A stretch of DNA of 56,795 bases from an uncultured Opitutaceae bacterium. GTDB taxonomy: Bacteria > Verrucomicrobiota > Verrucomicrobiia > Opitutales > Opitutaceae. A model generated the notes under the pieces. The model did no database searches. It saw only the letters and a program-made list of their open reading frames with translations, and was not told the DNA's origin. This document shows positions 38,201-44,403 of this stretch, in pieces; position 1 is the stretch's first letter, and each line of letters opens with the position of its first letter. Both the position numbers and the translations under genes were made by a program. The stretch spans positions 1 to 56,795 of the forward strand of contig CALFXL010000068.1 in assembly GCA_937958045.1 (NCBI GenBank), in the 5' to 3' direction.

Positions 38201-38662
38201 GACTCGGCCGGCTTCTTCGGTACGACCGCGGCGCCGTCGGCGGATCAAGCCGCGAATGCACCGATGACGCTTGTTCTCGGAGGCGATGACCAGAGTCTGC
38301 CAAGCCTCGCTGTGTATTCAGAAACTGGAGACACGGTGTCCGCTGAAGGTTCGTTCTCTGTGAACGACGGTGGCTCGATGATGTCGATCGTGCCGAACAA
38401 CACCGACGCCGTCGCATTCCCTGCGTCCTTCGATGTCGCCGGCGCTCGTCGCGCCGATGCCACGATCGAGCTCGCTGGCGATGGTCAGGTGCGGGTGACG
38501 GCAGTAATCAACAGCGACGGTTATGCGTTGATCGAAGTGCCGGCCGACTTCTTCCAGAAGCGCGGAGCCAAAGGAGCGACGATCGCTGGTCTGCTCGCGC
38601 TCAAGCGCGAACTCGGCATCCCGGCCTCCGCCGTCAAAGCGGTCAAAGTTCGTGTTCGCTGA
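26237..38662 (+). CDS. Giant filamentous-haemagglutinin-like TPS exoprotein with MBG/YDG repeat array
   Basis: A 4,141-residue protein. Signal peptide 1-23 is followed by a haemagglutination-activity (TPS secretion) domain to about 300, with GRITAGEAALTQQGN, WNAFSIGADGVVRFNQPG and the NPNGVYF motif at 112. A long parallel beta-helix region holds families of internal repeats, including ENDTITQGSAWT-type units around residues 1165-1635. Residues about 2990-3930 are eleven MBG/YDG-type units of about 85 residues (SRVYGDANP core). The C-terminal 200 residues end in ALKRELGIPASAVKAVKVRVR-like basic sequence with no obvious sorting signal. It is a probable surface adhesin or matrix protein, secreted by the adjacent TpsB. 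No frameshift was found across 12.4 kb. Confidence 0.93.
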   Translation: MFSSSRFLASAALAAACATLAHAQPVAPTTLPDGGRITAGEAALTQQGNSLIIDQATQRLITEWNAFSIGADGVVRFNQPGADAVALNRVVGGDASQLLGSLQANGRVFLVNPNGVYFGAGASVDVGGIVASTLALSDADFLAGNYTFTGGNGAGAIVNDGTLSARNGGVIAFISPRVTNNGELTAEGGSVALAAGDKVTLDFKGDGLINLSVDAAAVDAQVVNRGLIKTDGGLAILSARAAGDLTGSVVNNSGILEANTLVARDGRILLDGGDLGVVENAGSLLAVGNDAGATGGEIIVTGEKVGLFGDARVDASGQAGGGRIAIGGGFQGNDASIANAQRTFVGSDARVQADAIQSGKGGEVIVWSDGLTRFQGTASARGGAGSGDGGFIEISGKGFLEMVGLVDAGAAHGRGGSVLFDPKNIIVHDGGGALLTDVDAFADNASGNSTIAPNTITAATNAGAAVVLQANNDITINSSIFTTNASGVGGALTFNAGRSITINSNIYSDDANVSFVLNDAAATGAQRDAGEAVFRNNSLIDAGEGNVSVTMSTGSTSGAVSTGQITAKDFSITHNGGTAGAATGKIDLGELTITGDLNIITSSARDVVNTVGNILVLGTTTIDSKGGDVTLTRATTDLNIGAFTNVGNVTLNDANAFRFGTSNIAGNLVFTSKGPVASTGAITVAGTASLTATSGGFGYADPYINLSNNNDFQGGLTLSVASSGASGTGGYAIIKDINGLSLTSANLNRYLTINADGAVDLGPTTVGSDLTVSTTGAITDSGTLIVPNYAQFTAGAANDITLDSAANNFNYLRIGSGKDVVINDTNALVFGYSASSFSTISGNLSVTAGGNISQHSYSSSSPYDSRLLVTGDTLFTVTAANSNLFLGYSDPLNATYAGLANSFGGSVTIAKSGAGSYQDVYLRNTSTNAAQIIGLATVGTLQNVSLRYDNAASVEIPGMTLTGNLSISAPNGGITQSGALVVPGTAMFRASSTKDITLTNAANNFYRINVNGARDVFLTDLNAIELYGNGYSFSLSRNLSVTAGGAITDASSSDANYYINVNGGTATFNAGAGNNITLDNQYNQFSRVDITSGNNVTIYDNDSIVFGNSTISGAFLVDSRGSGTLTQVADTAITSGAATFNNFTGGITLSQPNNVFGNIALSSDTGTVNIRENDAITQASAWNLSTYFPAVTLTTSNDQAITLDNASNRFGNLTITQIANGNLTPGAVSIRENDTITQGSAWTTHGATTLNSGAYSIALTNANNVLGPLQVSGAATNGYNITVWAKETAGKAAIYDAGAAGAWSTGTGADTLVSLVGYDATGTTAGAGDIFLTQTGNVLGNLYVRGNDVTITDSTSLTDGATPWITTGVTTLNAGSSSIVLDNLSNSLGAIAIGGTPSSVLITDNTDLTQASAWTIGTAPVTLDARNHHIDLSTSGNVLGNIHITTTNGVPLSVKITENDAITQGSTWVLNGVPVTLVAENDKAITLTNVSNILGNLTVTGGAVSITENDTITQGGAWTTTGTTTLNAATNAITLNNTSNVLGALAFGGTPSAISITENSDITQAAAWNLTSTPITLNSQSHDILLTQASNQLGDLTLTGQNVSVTENHVISDGGAWTVPGLTTLTAGTNAIVLDANPKSDFGTVKIVSASAADITDANGLIFDTSSITSTLTVTAGGAITQIGPIVAQSLLLVGTGNATLTNVANNIVNLAAGFSGGSLAYTDADNFTVAVINGTTGVNIGANDVSLTSVAGTVNGLTSVNPISSSLAVSTGSPLVVPQMTIAGSQSYTSAAGIQLTAGITSTSSGAITFDGPVTLGSSLSIQSTNSAINFRDTLVGGLNQLTLNAGSGLVNFDGAVSNLGNTSSANTALQITSGGATFFSTLSANNGLSVSGPVTFLDDVTFADGNIGSIFTGLVTLGKAGGMTISGYDGLNFNGGVLLQNGPATIRSNNSALVFQGANTVSGPFGLTLDAGTAQITGLDHLSSDLTSLSVTSSTPVIPTGGISVAGPQSYTATAGTSITLNGNVVGTAAGSILFNSPVLLGASISVVSANSPITFASTVDGAHDLSLASGSGLKTFSGRVGNSTPLGDGTGYALTIGGGGMVTFADTLNTASGIAIFSPVTFTKNVTLGDGSSGTRFDGAVTAGGLTISGYDNIAFLNSLTLTGALSVDSHGSNLSFSSGVSGPHALAIDIGAGAVSGLGGLSSSLTGLTVDNTSVVTLPAISINGPQTYNGPVSITGALTGTALSFNKAATLAANNLELVATSGAIAFADAFTLGSHNLTLTANEIDFGAALTGTGAFTLRPYATNANVVLGGALDTGALDLTAADLAWLPATFSNLVIGRADGTGTLAVSGATNFGSIPVTLHAGGGISQSAALTTGALTLRSNAGIDFSNTNNSFGAITLTGTPSLVKISEADDITQGAAWVLDSAPVTLNAGTNAITLTESANTFGTLALTGGNVQIVENASTDLGASNVGTLSLTSAGALQLSGPLAASGNVALTAAGPMTQTAPLSIAGNLALVTTHAGGDVTFNNTGASATALGNSLIGGNFVLTATGDNVSQAALTDLQVAGDLTISSASATLDGAGNLVQGTTSLPGVNTVLRQSGVITLGDITEAGNYTVISEATNRSFASGPISGAAITLNNTGNSVGGTLSINTQAPSITTGADVQTGIVQTPGTRIIVNGTASFTAGTSSAGSLGIQLTNTGNQFGSLRLSGSDIVVRNDASNTILAGVNASSLFSLTGLGAITQTGAVVAPQLSITTTGPITLDRADNNTSTLALNGAGAAFRDVDGFAIGSVGGLSGINAGGQALSLQAGGDITQTEAIVGAASLTADAGGQILLAHGSNTIDSLGAVSAQGSVRIDDSAGGLSVTAPIASATGDITVRSNGDITLASGTSVAATVGDIVFSTEGAGEFINQAGAGVFTVGSGKRWLVYSKTPDLVGDVHTEKGGLTSAFRLYGKTYASDAPGSISLSGNGFIYATAGSNTLSLRATIVGAASHVYGDTPTGSLGYIVSSGFLDSEDDISTIGLTGTALYSGVLDNTLNAGAHTFSYLGGLSSPSYTLLVDDTAVSYTVTTAPLTYVAHAASRAYGDVNPAFGGTLTGFKLGQDISVLTGSPVWSSAATVTDGVGQYAITGSGYSSSNYHFVQAAGNSTALTITPRAITLTADAQSRVYGNANPTTGAFTLGGAGLVNGDTLASLVDVSSNATLTSGVGNYTLTPSSATFTQGSASNYSISYANGTLTITPRAITITPDAQSRVYGNANPTTGAFTVGGAGLVNGDTLASLVNVTSDATLTSNVGNYLLSASSATFTQGSASNYTISYADGALTVTPRAITLTADAQSRAYGDANPLTGAFSVGGAGLVNGDTLASLVDVSSNATLTSNVGNYTLTPSSATFTQGSASNYTISYADGLLTVTPRAIVLTPDAQSRVYGDANPTSGSFTIGGAGLVNGDTLASSIHVATPALITSNVGAYVLTGSGANFTSGSASNYQITYAPSTLNVTPATLFYTATPQSRVYGDANPVFGGTVVGFRNGDTLASATTGTLQFASSADVTSSVGAYAIDGSGLDALNYVFAQATTNGTALTITPRPITVTIEDFARFYGDADPATTAATAFNLVNGDTLGSVGFVSTATISSGVGSYTVTPTSAIFATGSASNYQIQYTSGTLTIAPRPLTITAVDQSRAYGDANPIVGAVIADNLANGDALGLSAVTSSATQASGVGAYSLMPGLAAFTHGSSANYAITYQAGSLTITPRAITITANDQSRVYGGANPTTGGFALTQGTLVNGDALDSFVSVSSNATAASNVGNYALTPGAASFVQGSAANYAITYADGALTITPATLTYVATPVQIDFGSPVPAVSGSVVGFVNGDTLTSATSGVLAWTTPATFTSVAGAYEIVGSGLVANHGNYVFLQAPENATALTITERQVSPDLGAVFTKLENVNTQISFGEGVTITGSFGSDPGAPTFGVQIVDNAGFGAGASDSAGFFGTTAAPSADQAANAPMTLVLGGDDQSLPSLAVYSETGDTVSAEGSFSVNDGGSMMSIVPNNTDAVAFPASFDVAGARRADATIELAGDGQVRVTAVINSDGYALIEVPADFFQKRGAKGATIAGLLALKRELGIPASAVKAVKVRVR
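26997..27015. repeat. GTATY-N9-RATAC palindrome, copy 9
   Basis: Reads GTATCCTCGAAGCGAATAC, in tpsA near the end of the secretion domain. Confidence 0.7.
29735..31140 (+). repeat. ENDTITQ repeat family in the exoprotein
   Basis: Six or so units of about 65-67 residues each begin with a variant of ITENDTITQGSAW and continue through TTLNAGTNAITL and NVLGNL. A further member is near 33470-33660. They are diverged at the DNA level, consistent with old duplication of beta-helix coils. Confidence 0.75.
29922..29940. repeat. GTATY-N9-RATAC palindrome, copy 10
   Basis: Reads GTATCCGGGAGAATGATAC, in tpsA, and overlaps the codons of an ENDTITQ unit. Confidence 0.65.
33408..33426. repeat. GTATY-N9-RATAC palindrome, copy 11
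   Basis: Reads GTATCGATTTTTCGAATAC, in tpsA. Confidence 0.7.
34338..34356. repeat. GTATY-N9-RATAC palindrome, copy 12
   Basis: Reads GTATCCAACTGACGAATAC, in tpsA, 930 bp from copy 11, the closest pair in the window. Confidence 0.7.
35206..38034 (+). repeat. Tandem MBG/YDG-type repeat array (11 units)
   Basis: Each unit has the core SRVYGDANP, a GLVNGDTL segment, GVGNYTLTPSSATF and a closing LTITPRAITL. The four units starting near 35718, 35976, 36234 and 36492 are spaced exactly 258 bp (86 codons) and remain very similar in DNA, so they are the youngest duplications. Outer units are more diverged. MBG/YDG domains are extracellular beta-sandwich stalk modules of bacterial adhesins. Confidence 0.88.
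38314..38332. repeat. One-mismatch relative of the GTATY-N9-RATAC palindrome
   Basis: Reads GTATTCAGAAACTGGAGAC, near the 3' end of tpsA; the second arm has GAGAC for GATAC. The same substitution, read on the other strand as GTCTC, occurs at 6080, 14815 (second arm) and 15857. Confidence 0.4.
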
Positions 38663-38689
38663 CCGTTCAGCTTGATCGTTTTCCATTCG

Positions 38690-38721
38690 ACGCCCCGCGG
38701 TCCGCCGCGGGGCGTTTTTTG
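38690..38721 (+). terminator. Intrinsic terminator after the exoprotein gene
   Basis: ACGCCCCGCGG and CCGCGGGGCGT form an 11-bp stem with a 4-nt loop and a TTTTTT tract, 27 nt after the stop. Confidence 0.92.
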
Positions 38722-38755
38722 TTTCGAACCATCGGGTGGCACATGGAGTAAAACT

Positions 38756-38786
38756 GTTTAATTAAAAATAAAACACTTGATATTAT
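38756..38786 (+). promoter_or_regulatory. Promoter with AT-rich operator for TonB receptor 3
   Basis: GTTTAATTAAAAATAAAAC (38756-38774) matches the site at 44404-44422 at 16 of 19 positions. TATTAT (38781-38786) is a good -10, with TTAATT inside the operator 17 nt upstream as a weak -35, so a bound repressor would cover the -35 and spacer. A second inverted repeat (AAACAC and GTGTTT around 12 nt) overlaps the -10. The rest of the 149-nt leader shows no feature I can name. Confidence 0.5.
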
Positions 38787-38935
38787 CGGTGTTTAAGTTT
38801 CGTTCGGCGCAAACACCCCGTATGAATGCCCCGCTTACCCCGCATCGGTGTCTTCGCCCGGATTTTGTATCCGTGTGTCGCGACGATGCCGCCTGAGGTT
38901 CGCGCGAGGTGCATCGCTTTTAACCCCAGCATCCC

Positions 38936-41782
38936 ATGAGAACTCCCGCTCTGACGGCCGCCGCGCTTTCGCTCGCCTGCGGTCTTGCCCCTGTATCCCG
39001 TCTCGCTGCTCAAGTCGTTCCCGAAACGGCCGCTCCTCCCGTCGACGACGAAGTTGTTGTCCTCAGTCCGTTCGAAGTCAGCACGAAGAAAGACTCCGGT
39101 TATCTCGCGGGCAACACGCTCGCCGGCAGCCGCCTCAACACCGAGCTCAAAGACACGGCGGCGGCGATCTCCGTGCTCACGCCCGAGTTTCTGAAGGACA
39201 TCGGCGCGACGAACATGAAGGACGTCATTCTCTTTCAAAACAACGCCGTGCCGAGCGTGGGCGATGCGGCGCCGAATTTTAACGCGAATCCCCTGATGGG
39301 CAGCCCCGCGTGGAATCTGCGCATCCGCGGTCTGCCCGCATCGTATGCGCGAAACTACTTCGCGTGGAGCACTTCGACCGACTTCTTCAACGTCGACCGT
39401 CTCGATCAATCGCGCGGTCCCAACGCCATTCTCTTCGGCTTCGGTTCGGCGGGCGGTATCGTCAATACCACGACGAAGCAGGCGATCATCGGCGAGCGTG
39501 ACACCGAAGTTGGTTTCACGATTGGCAGCTGGGATCGTCGTCGTGCCACGCTCGATTACAACCAAGTGCTCGTGCCGGGCAAATTTGCATTTCGTCTCAA
39601 CGCCGTCGGCGACGAGGGCGAGACTTGGCGCGAATGGGAGTTTAACGAAGACCGTCGCGTGCATCTCGCGACGAAGTGGCAGATCTCTTCCGCCGCCGTG
39701 CTCAAAGCCGAGGTCGAGTACGGCAAAGTCGAGGACAACATCGCGCGTCCCTGGCTTGTCATCGATCAAACCTATGCATGGCGAAACGCGGGCAGCCCGA
39801 TTTTTTCGGGCGCGCAGTGGAGCTGGCCTGAGAGCGATTATGTGACGCAGACGTGGAGCGAGCATCTCGTTTACACCGAAAACTCCAAAACGCTCTTCGA
39901 CTGGCAGGGCATGCCTTTCAGTTATTCGGCGAATCAAAGCTGGTCGCATCTCACGATGGATGCGCAGCACCTCGCGATCATCCCCGTGCACGCCAATCCC
40001 GGCGGTCCCGGCGCGCTGCGCGAAAATGAATATCACACGGTCACCGCGTCCTATGAACACGTGATCTCGCCGTCGCTCAGTTTCGAGCTCTCCTACAACC
40101 GGCAGTCGTCGGACTTTCTTGGTTACGATCCCGACGCGGGAAATCTCACGCGCTACGCCTATCTCGGCGGCGCCACTGAATTGTGGGCCGACGCGTCGCA
40201 GTACTTGCCGACGTGGGAAGAGAATCCCAATGCCGGCCGTTTCTATCTCGAGAACAACTGGACTCGCCGCACCAACACGACCGACATCGATGTGTTTCGC
40301 GGCACGCTTTCCTACGAGCGCGATCTCGGCGCGTTCGGCAAACACCGCGCCGCCGCGCTCTACGAATACGGCATGCGCGATTATTACCGTCGCGAAGACT
40401 CCGAGGTCTTCGAAGGCGCGCCGTTTGCCACTGAGGCGGAGTTCGATTCCAACCGTGTTTTCCGCCGCTACTACATCACGCCCGGCGATGCGGTCAGCAT
40501 CCGCGTGCCGTCGTGGCAGACGCCGGTCAACATGACCGATCCCATTTCCGGCCGCGCGCTCACCAGCGGCTGGGCGCCCAATCAAGGCATCGATCAGGTC
40601 GAGATTCGTCAGCATACGTTCCTGGGCGCCCTGCAAAGCCGTTTCTTCGACGATCGCCTTGTATCCATTCTTGGATACAGACGCGATGAGTTGAAACACG
40701 AGGCGGGCGTCAACACGCGCGACGCGGGCGGCCGCATCGTTCTGGCGCCGGCACAAACCGAGTCGGCCGATTTCTCCGCCAACACGCTTTCCGCGGGCGC
40801 CGTCCTCGATTTCACCAAGTCGATCGCGCTCTTCGGCAATTTCTCCACCAGCCGCGATCTGCCCAATCTCAACCAGACGATGCTCGATGGTTCGCTCCCG
40901 AAAATGTCGGAGAGCCAGGGCTACGACATCGGTGTGAAATTCGATCTCGGCTCACGCCTCTACGCGAGCGTCAGCTACTACACGACCGACATCGAAGGCA
41001 CGACGGAGTGGGGCAACATTAAGAGCGATGTCACTGCGCGAAACGACAACATCCTTTCCGCTTTCGTCGCCGCGAATCTCATCACCGCGGCCGAGGCCGA
41101 CGCGCGTCGCATCATCGCCGATGCGTACTATGAAGATCGCCACGCGGAAGGTTGGGAACTCAGCCTCGTCGCCAATCCAACCGATAACTGGCGCGTGAGT
41201 CTCAACTTCTCGATCAACGAGGTCGTGAAGGAAAATGTGATGACCGAAATCGCGACTTGGGCGGAGGAGGCGACCGCTTTCTGGCGTGCGACCGGCGGCG
41301 ATGATTTCGAGCTCGGCGGTGGCGATTGGGACACCGTGGGCAATCACATCGGCTGGATGATGGACTACATCAACCGCGAGCGTTCCTTCAGTGGCAAACC
41401 GGCGCGCGGCGAACGCAAATACGGCGCCAATCTCTACACGCGCTATCGTTTGTCCGAAGGCCCGCTCAAAGGTCTGTTCTTTGGCGGTGGCGGTCGTTAC
41501 CAAAGCGCCAACACCATCGGCATCGATAATCCGGGCGCGGCCAACGAAAAGGTCATCAAAGGCGAATCGCTCTTCCTTGCAGATGCCTCGCTCGGATACG
41601 ACTTCCCGCTCAACCTCTTCGGACGCCGCACGTGGGTCGAACTTCAGCTCAATGTCTCCAACGTCTTCGACAACGACGATCACCAGATCTACACGACTGC
41701 GTGGTGGGACAGCTCGCGTCCGGAACGCATCGGTCTGCAAGAGCCCCGCAAGATCACCTTCAGCGCGCTCTTCAAATTCTAA
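38936..41782 (+). CDS. TonB-dependent outer-membrane receptor 3 (glycan locus)
   Basis: The 948-residue protein starts with a signal peptide (MRTPALTAAALSLACGLAPVS to LAAQ). The TonB-box-like segment EVVVLSPFEVSTKKDSGYLA leads into a plug with AAAISVLTPEFLKDIGATNM, WNLRIRGLPASYARNYF and QSRGPNAILFGFGSAGGIVN. The barrel ends in Phe (SALFKF). This LSPFEV/DSGYLAGNTLAGSRL start is typical of the large receptor family of Opitutaceae-like bacteria. No SusD partner is nearby. It heads the glycan utilisation locus and probably imports oligosaccharides released by the secreted GH53, an inference from context. Confidence 0.94.
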   Translation: MRTPALTAAALSLACGLAPVSRLAAQVVPETAAPPVDDEVVVLSPFEVSTKKDSGYLAGNTLAGSRLNTELKDTAAAISVLTPEFLKDIGATNMKDVILFQNNAVPSVGDAAPNFNANPLMGSPAWNLRIRGLPASYARNYFAWSTSTDFFNVDRLDQSRGPNAILFGFGSAGGIVNTTTKQAIIGERDTEVGFTIGSWDRRRATLDYNQVLVPGKFAFRLNAVGDEGETWREWEFNEDRRVHLATKWQISSAAVLKAEVEYGKVEDNIARPWLVIDQTYAWRNAGSPIFSGAQWSWPESDYVTQTWSEHLVYTENSKTLFDWQGMPFSYSANQSWSHLTMDAQHLAIIPVHANPGGPGALRENEYHTVTASYEHVISPSLSFELSYNRQSSDFLGYDPDAGNLTRYAYLGGATELWADASQYLPTWEENPNAGRFYLENNWTRRTNTTDIDVFRGTLSYERDLGAFGKHRAAALYEYGMRDYYRREDSEVFEGAPFATEAEFDSNRVFRRYYITPGDAVSIRVPSWQTPVNMTDPISGRALTSGWAPNQGIDQVEIRQHTFLGALQSRFFDDRLVSILGYRRDELKHEAGVNTRDAGGRIVLAPAQTESADFSANTLSAGAVLDFTKSIALFGNFSTSRDLPNLNQTMLDGSLPKMSESQGYDIGVKFDLGSRLYASVSYYTTDIEGTTEWGNIKSDVTARNDNILSAFVAANLITAAEADARRIIADAYYEDRHAEGWELSLVANPTDNWRVSLNFSINEVVKENVMTEIATWAEEATAFWRATGGDDFELGGGDWDTVGNHIGWMMDYINRERSFSGKPARGERKYGANLYTRYRLSEGPLKGLFFGGGGRYQSANTIGIDNPGAANEKVIKGESLFLADASLGYDFPLNLFGRRTWVELQLNVSNVFDNDDHQIYTTAWWDSSRPERIGLQEPRKITFSALFKF
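40661..40678. repeat. GTATCC/GGATAC palindrome, 18-bp spacing variant
   Basis: Reads GTATCCATTCTTGGATAC, with perfect 6-bp arms and a spacer one base shorter than the other copies. It is inside TonB receptor 3. Confidence 0.6.
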
Positions 41783-41823
41783 ACGACAAGGGAGACGGCG
41801 CCCTCGTCGCCTCCCGTTGTTTC

Positions 41824-41842
41824 GTATTTAAAACGTGAATAC
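41824..41842. repeat. GTATY-N9-RATAC palindrome, copy 13, across the GTG start of the transporter gene
   Basis: Reads GTATTTAAAACGTGAATAC; the GTG at 41835-41837 used as start codon lies inside it. Confidence 0.75.
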
Positions 41843-43289
41843 GCCGACCGAAACAGCGTCTGCCACCGCTGAGCCGCACGCCGACTCCGAGCGCGCGACG
41901 CGGCCGGAGGATCGGGTCGGCTTCTGGGAGAAGACCGCGCTCGGCACGGGATTTCTCCCGCTGTTTTTCGGCAACGCCGCGGTGAAGGGGCTGACGATTC
42001 CCGTCTATCAAATGACCCTGAAGCTCGATCCGGCGTTGCTGGGCCTCGTGCTGGCGCTGCCGCGTTTTTGGGACGCGCTGGTCGATCCGGTGGTCGGCTA
42101 TTTTTCGGACAACTGCCAGTCGCGCTTCGGGCGGCGAAAACCGTTCATCGTTGTGGGCGCGATTCTGCAAACGCTCGCGTTTGGAGCGATCTGGATGGTG
42201 CCGTCGCATTGGAGCCAGGGCGCGATGCTGGCGTATCTCGGCGCGACGCTGCTGCTGTTCTACACGTGTTTTTCGGTCTTTTCGGTGCCGCTGATGAGTC
42301 TCACCTACGAGATGACACCGGACTACAGCGAGCGCACGCGCGTCTCCGCGTTTGGCGGATTTTTCGGCAAGATCGGAGAGTTCGCGTATCAGTGGATTTT
42401 TCCGCTCACGCAGCTCGCGATGTTTGGCACGGTGATGACGGGCGTGCGTGTGGTGGGGTGGGGCATCGCGGTGGTCGTGATGGGACTGCTAGGCGTTGTC
42501 CCCGCGCTCTTCGTGAAGGAACGCTATTTCCGCAAGGCGGCGAAGCAGCCGCGCGTGCGTTTTGTCGCGAGTGTGCGCGAGGCGTGGAAAAACGCCGCCT
42601 TTCGCGTCCTGGCGATTCTCATGATCTTCCAGATCATCGCAGGCATGCTCACGAGCAGCCTCGATTATTACCTGCTCGTTTATTTCGTCGAAGGCGGGGA
42701 CGTGGTGGCCGGCTCGGTGTGGAAGGCGTGGCTGAGTTCTGGATACGCGCTTGTCGGCATTTTGGGCATTTACCCGGTGAACTGGGCGGCAAATCGTTTC
42801 GGAAAACGCACCACGCTCGTCGCAACCTTCGTGCTCGTGCTAATCGGATCGATCGGAAAATGGACGCTCTTCACGCCAGGCAATCCGTGGAAAATCCTCC
42901 TCGATCCATTGCTCTGCGGCCCGGTGTGGATCGCGATCAATATTCTCACGACCTCGATGTTCGCGGACATCTGCGACGACGATGAGCTGCGTCATGGTCA
43001 GCGCCGCGAAGGCATGTTTGGCGCGATTTTTTCGTGGCTTCAAAAAACCGGGTACTCGCTCGCTTTCTTTGGCACGGGCGTGGCGCTCAACTTCGCCGGT
43101 TTCGATGCGAAGCTCGAAGGTGCGCAGGATCCCGGCGCGATCTTTAATCTCCGCGTGATCTTCACCGCCACGACCGCGCTCTGGGCGATCGGCGCGATGG
43201 CGGTGCTCGCGTTCTATCCGCTGACGCGTGCGCGGGCGTACGAAATTCGCGATGCGCTGGAAGCGCGTCGTGGCAAAGTCACCGAGTGA
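41835..43289 (+). CDS. GPH-type sugar:cation symporter (MFS superfamily)
   Basis: The 484-residue protein has about 12 membrane helices. The first helix-loop pair contains PRFWDALVDPVVGYFSDNCQSRFGRRKP, the family signature of glycoside-pentoside-hexuronide symporters such as MelB. Mid-protein FADICDDDELRHGQRREGMFG is the other GPH hallmark. The N-terminal 30 residues are an Ala/Glu-rich extension. It probably takes mono- or disaccharides from galactan breakdown into the cytoplasm. The GTG start is the only one available before helix 1 other than distant codons, and no Shine-Dalgarno precedes it. The lacI-type gene follows 4 nt later. Confidence 0.9.
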   Translation: MNTPTETASATAEPHADSERATRPEDRVGFWEKTALGTGFLPLFFGNAAVKGLTIPVYQMTLKLDPALLGLVLALPRFWDALVDPVVGYFSDNCQSRFGRRKPFIVVGAILQTLAFGAIWMVPSHWSQGAMLAYLGATLLLFYTCFSVFSVPLMSLTYEMTPDYSERTRVSAFGGFFGKIGEFAYQWIFPLTQLAMFGTVMTGVRVVGWGIAVVVMGLLGVVPALFVKERYFRKAAKQPRVRFVASVREAWKNAAFRVLAILMIFQIIAGMLTSSLDYYLLVYFVEGGDVVAGSVWKAWLSSGYALVGILGIYPVNWAANRFGKRTTLVATFVLVLIGSIGKWTLFTPGNPWKILLDPLLCGPVWIAINILTTSMFADICDDDELRHGQRREGMFGAIFSWLQKTGYSLAFFGTGVALNFAGFDAKLEGAQDPGAIFNLRVIFTATTALWAIGAMAVLAFYPLTRARAYEIRDALEARRGKVTE

Positions 43290-43293
43290 TCCC

Positions 43294-44352
43294 ATGGCCG
43301 ATTCCGCTGCATCGCCCTCGATAAAAAATTCGCCGCAGTCCGCGCGTCCGGTCAAACGTGGCGGTATGAGCCGCTCGCAGCCTGCTTCGCGTTCTGGAAA
43401 AAAAGCCACGATCTACGACCTCGCCCGTCTTGCCGAGGTGTCGCCAGGCACCGTCAGCCGCGTGCTCAACAACCGCGACAAAGTCCGCCCCGAGACGCGC
43501 GAGCGGATCCTCCGCGCGGCAAAGGAGTTGAATCTCAAACCGCAAGTCGCCGCGCGCACGCGCCAGGTGGCGATCTTGTCCGAACCGACGTTCACCGACC
43601 GCATCGAAGGTTACGCCGCCACCCTGACTGCGCATCTCTCATTCGCCTTTTCCCGTCGCAACATCGGTGTGCTGTTGCCCGCGAATCCGTTCGAAGAACT
43701 TCCCGGTGCATTTCTCGATGGTGTAATCGCGGTGACGTTTGATCAACGGCTGCGCTCGATGCTCGCGGAGTTGGAAACGCGATTGCCGGTCGTGTACATG
43801 GACAAGTTTGACGCCGATTCGCGCCAGTACGTCGTGCGCTCCGATCACTTCGCGTCGGGCTATCTCGCGGCGAAACATTTTCTCGCGCGCGGCAAGCGGC
43901 GCCTCGCGTTCATGGGCGGAGACACGCCGCCGTTTCTCGAACGCTTGAAAGGTTTCCGCAAAGCACTCTCCGAGGCGAAGGTCGCCGCGGACGATCGCCT
44001 GCTGCTGCCGATGGCGCCGGGTGTGAATCATTTTTCGGCGGTCACCCGACTCGTGCGCGCAGGCGCCGACAGCATCTACGCGCCGGGCACGAGTTTTCAG
44101 GCGATGGAGTGTCTGCACATTCTCACGTATGTGATGGGCCTCAAAGTGCCGCAGGACATCTCGCTCATCGGCGGGGAAAACGAAGGCATTTCCATCATCC
44201 AAAATCCCCCGCTCACCACCATCGAAGAGCCGCTGCGCGATATGGCCGAACAAGCCGTCGCAATGATCGATGCGCTGACCTCCGGCCAACGAGTGCCCGC
44301 GCGCCAGGTGACGCTGCCGGTGCAACTCATCGAACGCGATTCGGTGTCTTAA
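43294..44352 (+). CDS. LacI-family transcriptional regulator
   Basis: The 352-residue protein from ATG 43294 has a 38-residue basic, Ser-rich extension before the helix-turn-helix ATIYDLARLAEVSPGTVSRVLNN (39-60); ATG 43366 (MSRSQP) is a possible later start. A periplasmic-binding-protein-like sensor domain follows (VRSDHFASGYLAAKHFL, RRLAFMGGDTPPFLERLKGF, LIGGENEGISI). The gene sits 4 nt after the transporter gene, so it is co-transcribed with it. The two matching AT-rich sites at 38756 and 44404 flank it and are the best candidate operators. The inducer is probably a galactan-derived sugar, by inference. Confidence 0.92.
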   Translation: MADSAASPSIKNSPQSARPVKRGGMSRSQPASRSGKKATIYDLARLAEVSPGTVSRVLNNRDKVRPETRERILRAAKELNLKPQVAARTRQVAILSEPTFTDRIEGYAATLTAHLSFAFSRRNIGVLLPANPFEELPGAFLDGVIAVTFDQRLRSMLAELETRLPVVYMDKFDADSRQYVVRSDHFASGYLAAKHFLARGKRRLAFMGGDTPPFLERLKGFRKALSEAKVAADDRLLLPMAPGVNHFSAVTRLVRAGADSIYAPGTSFQAMECLHILTYVMGLKVPQDISLIGGENEGISIIQNPPLTTIEEPLRDMAEQAVAMIDALTSGQRVPARQVTLPVQLIERDSVS

Positions 44353-44403
44353 GCGAACAACCCTCAGCCATGCCGCGGAGCTGCGAGCGTTTTCAATCAA
44401 AGA

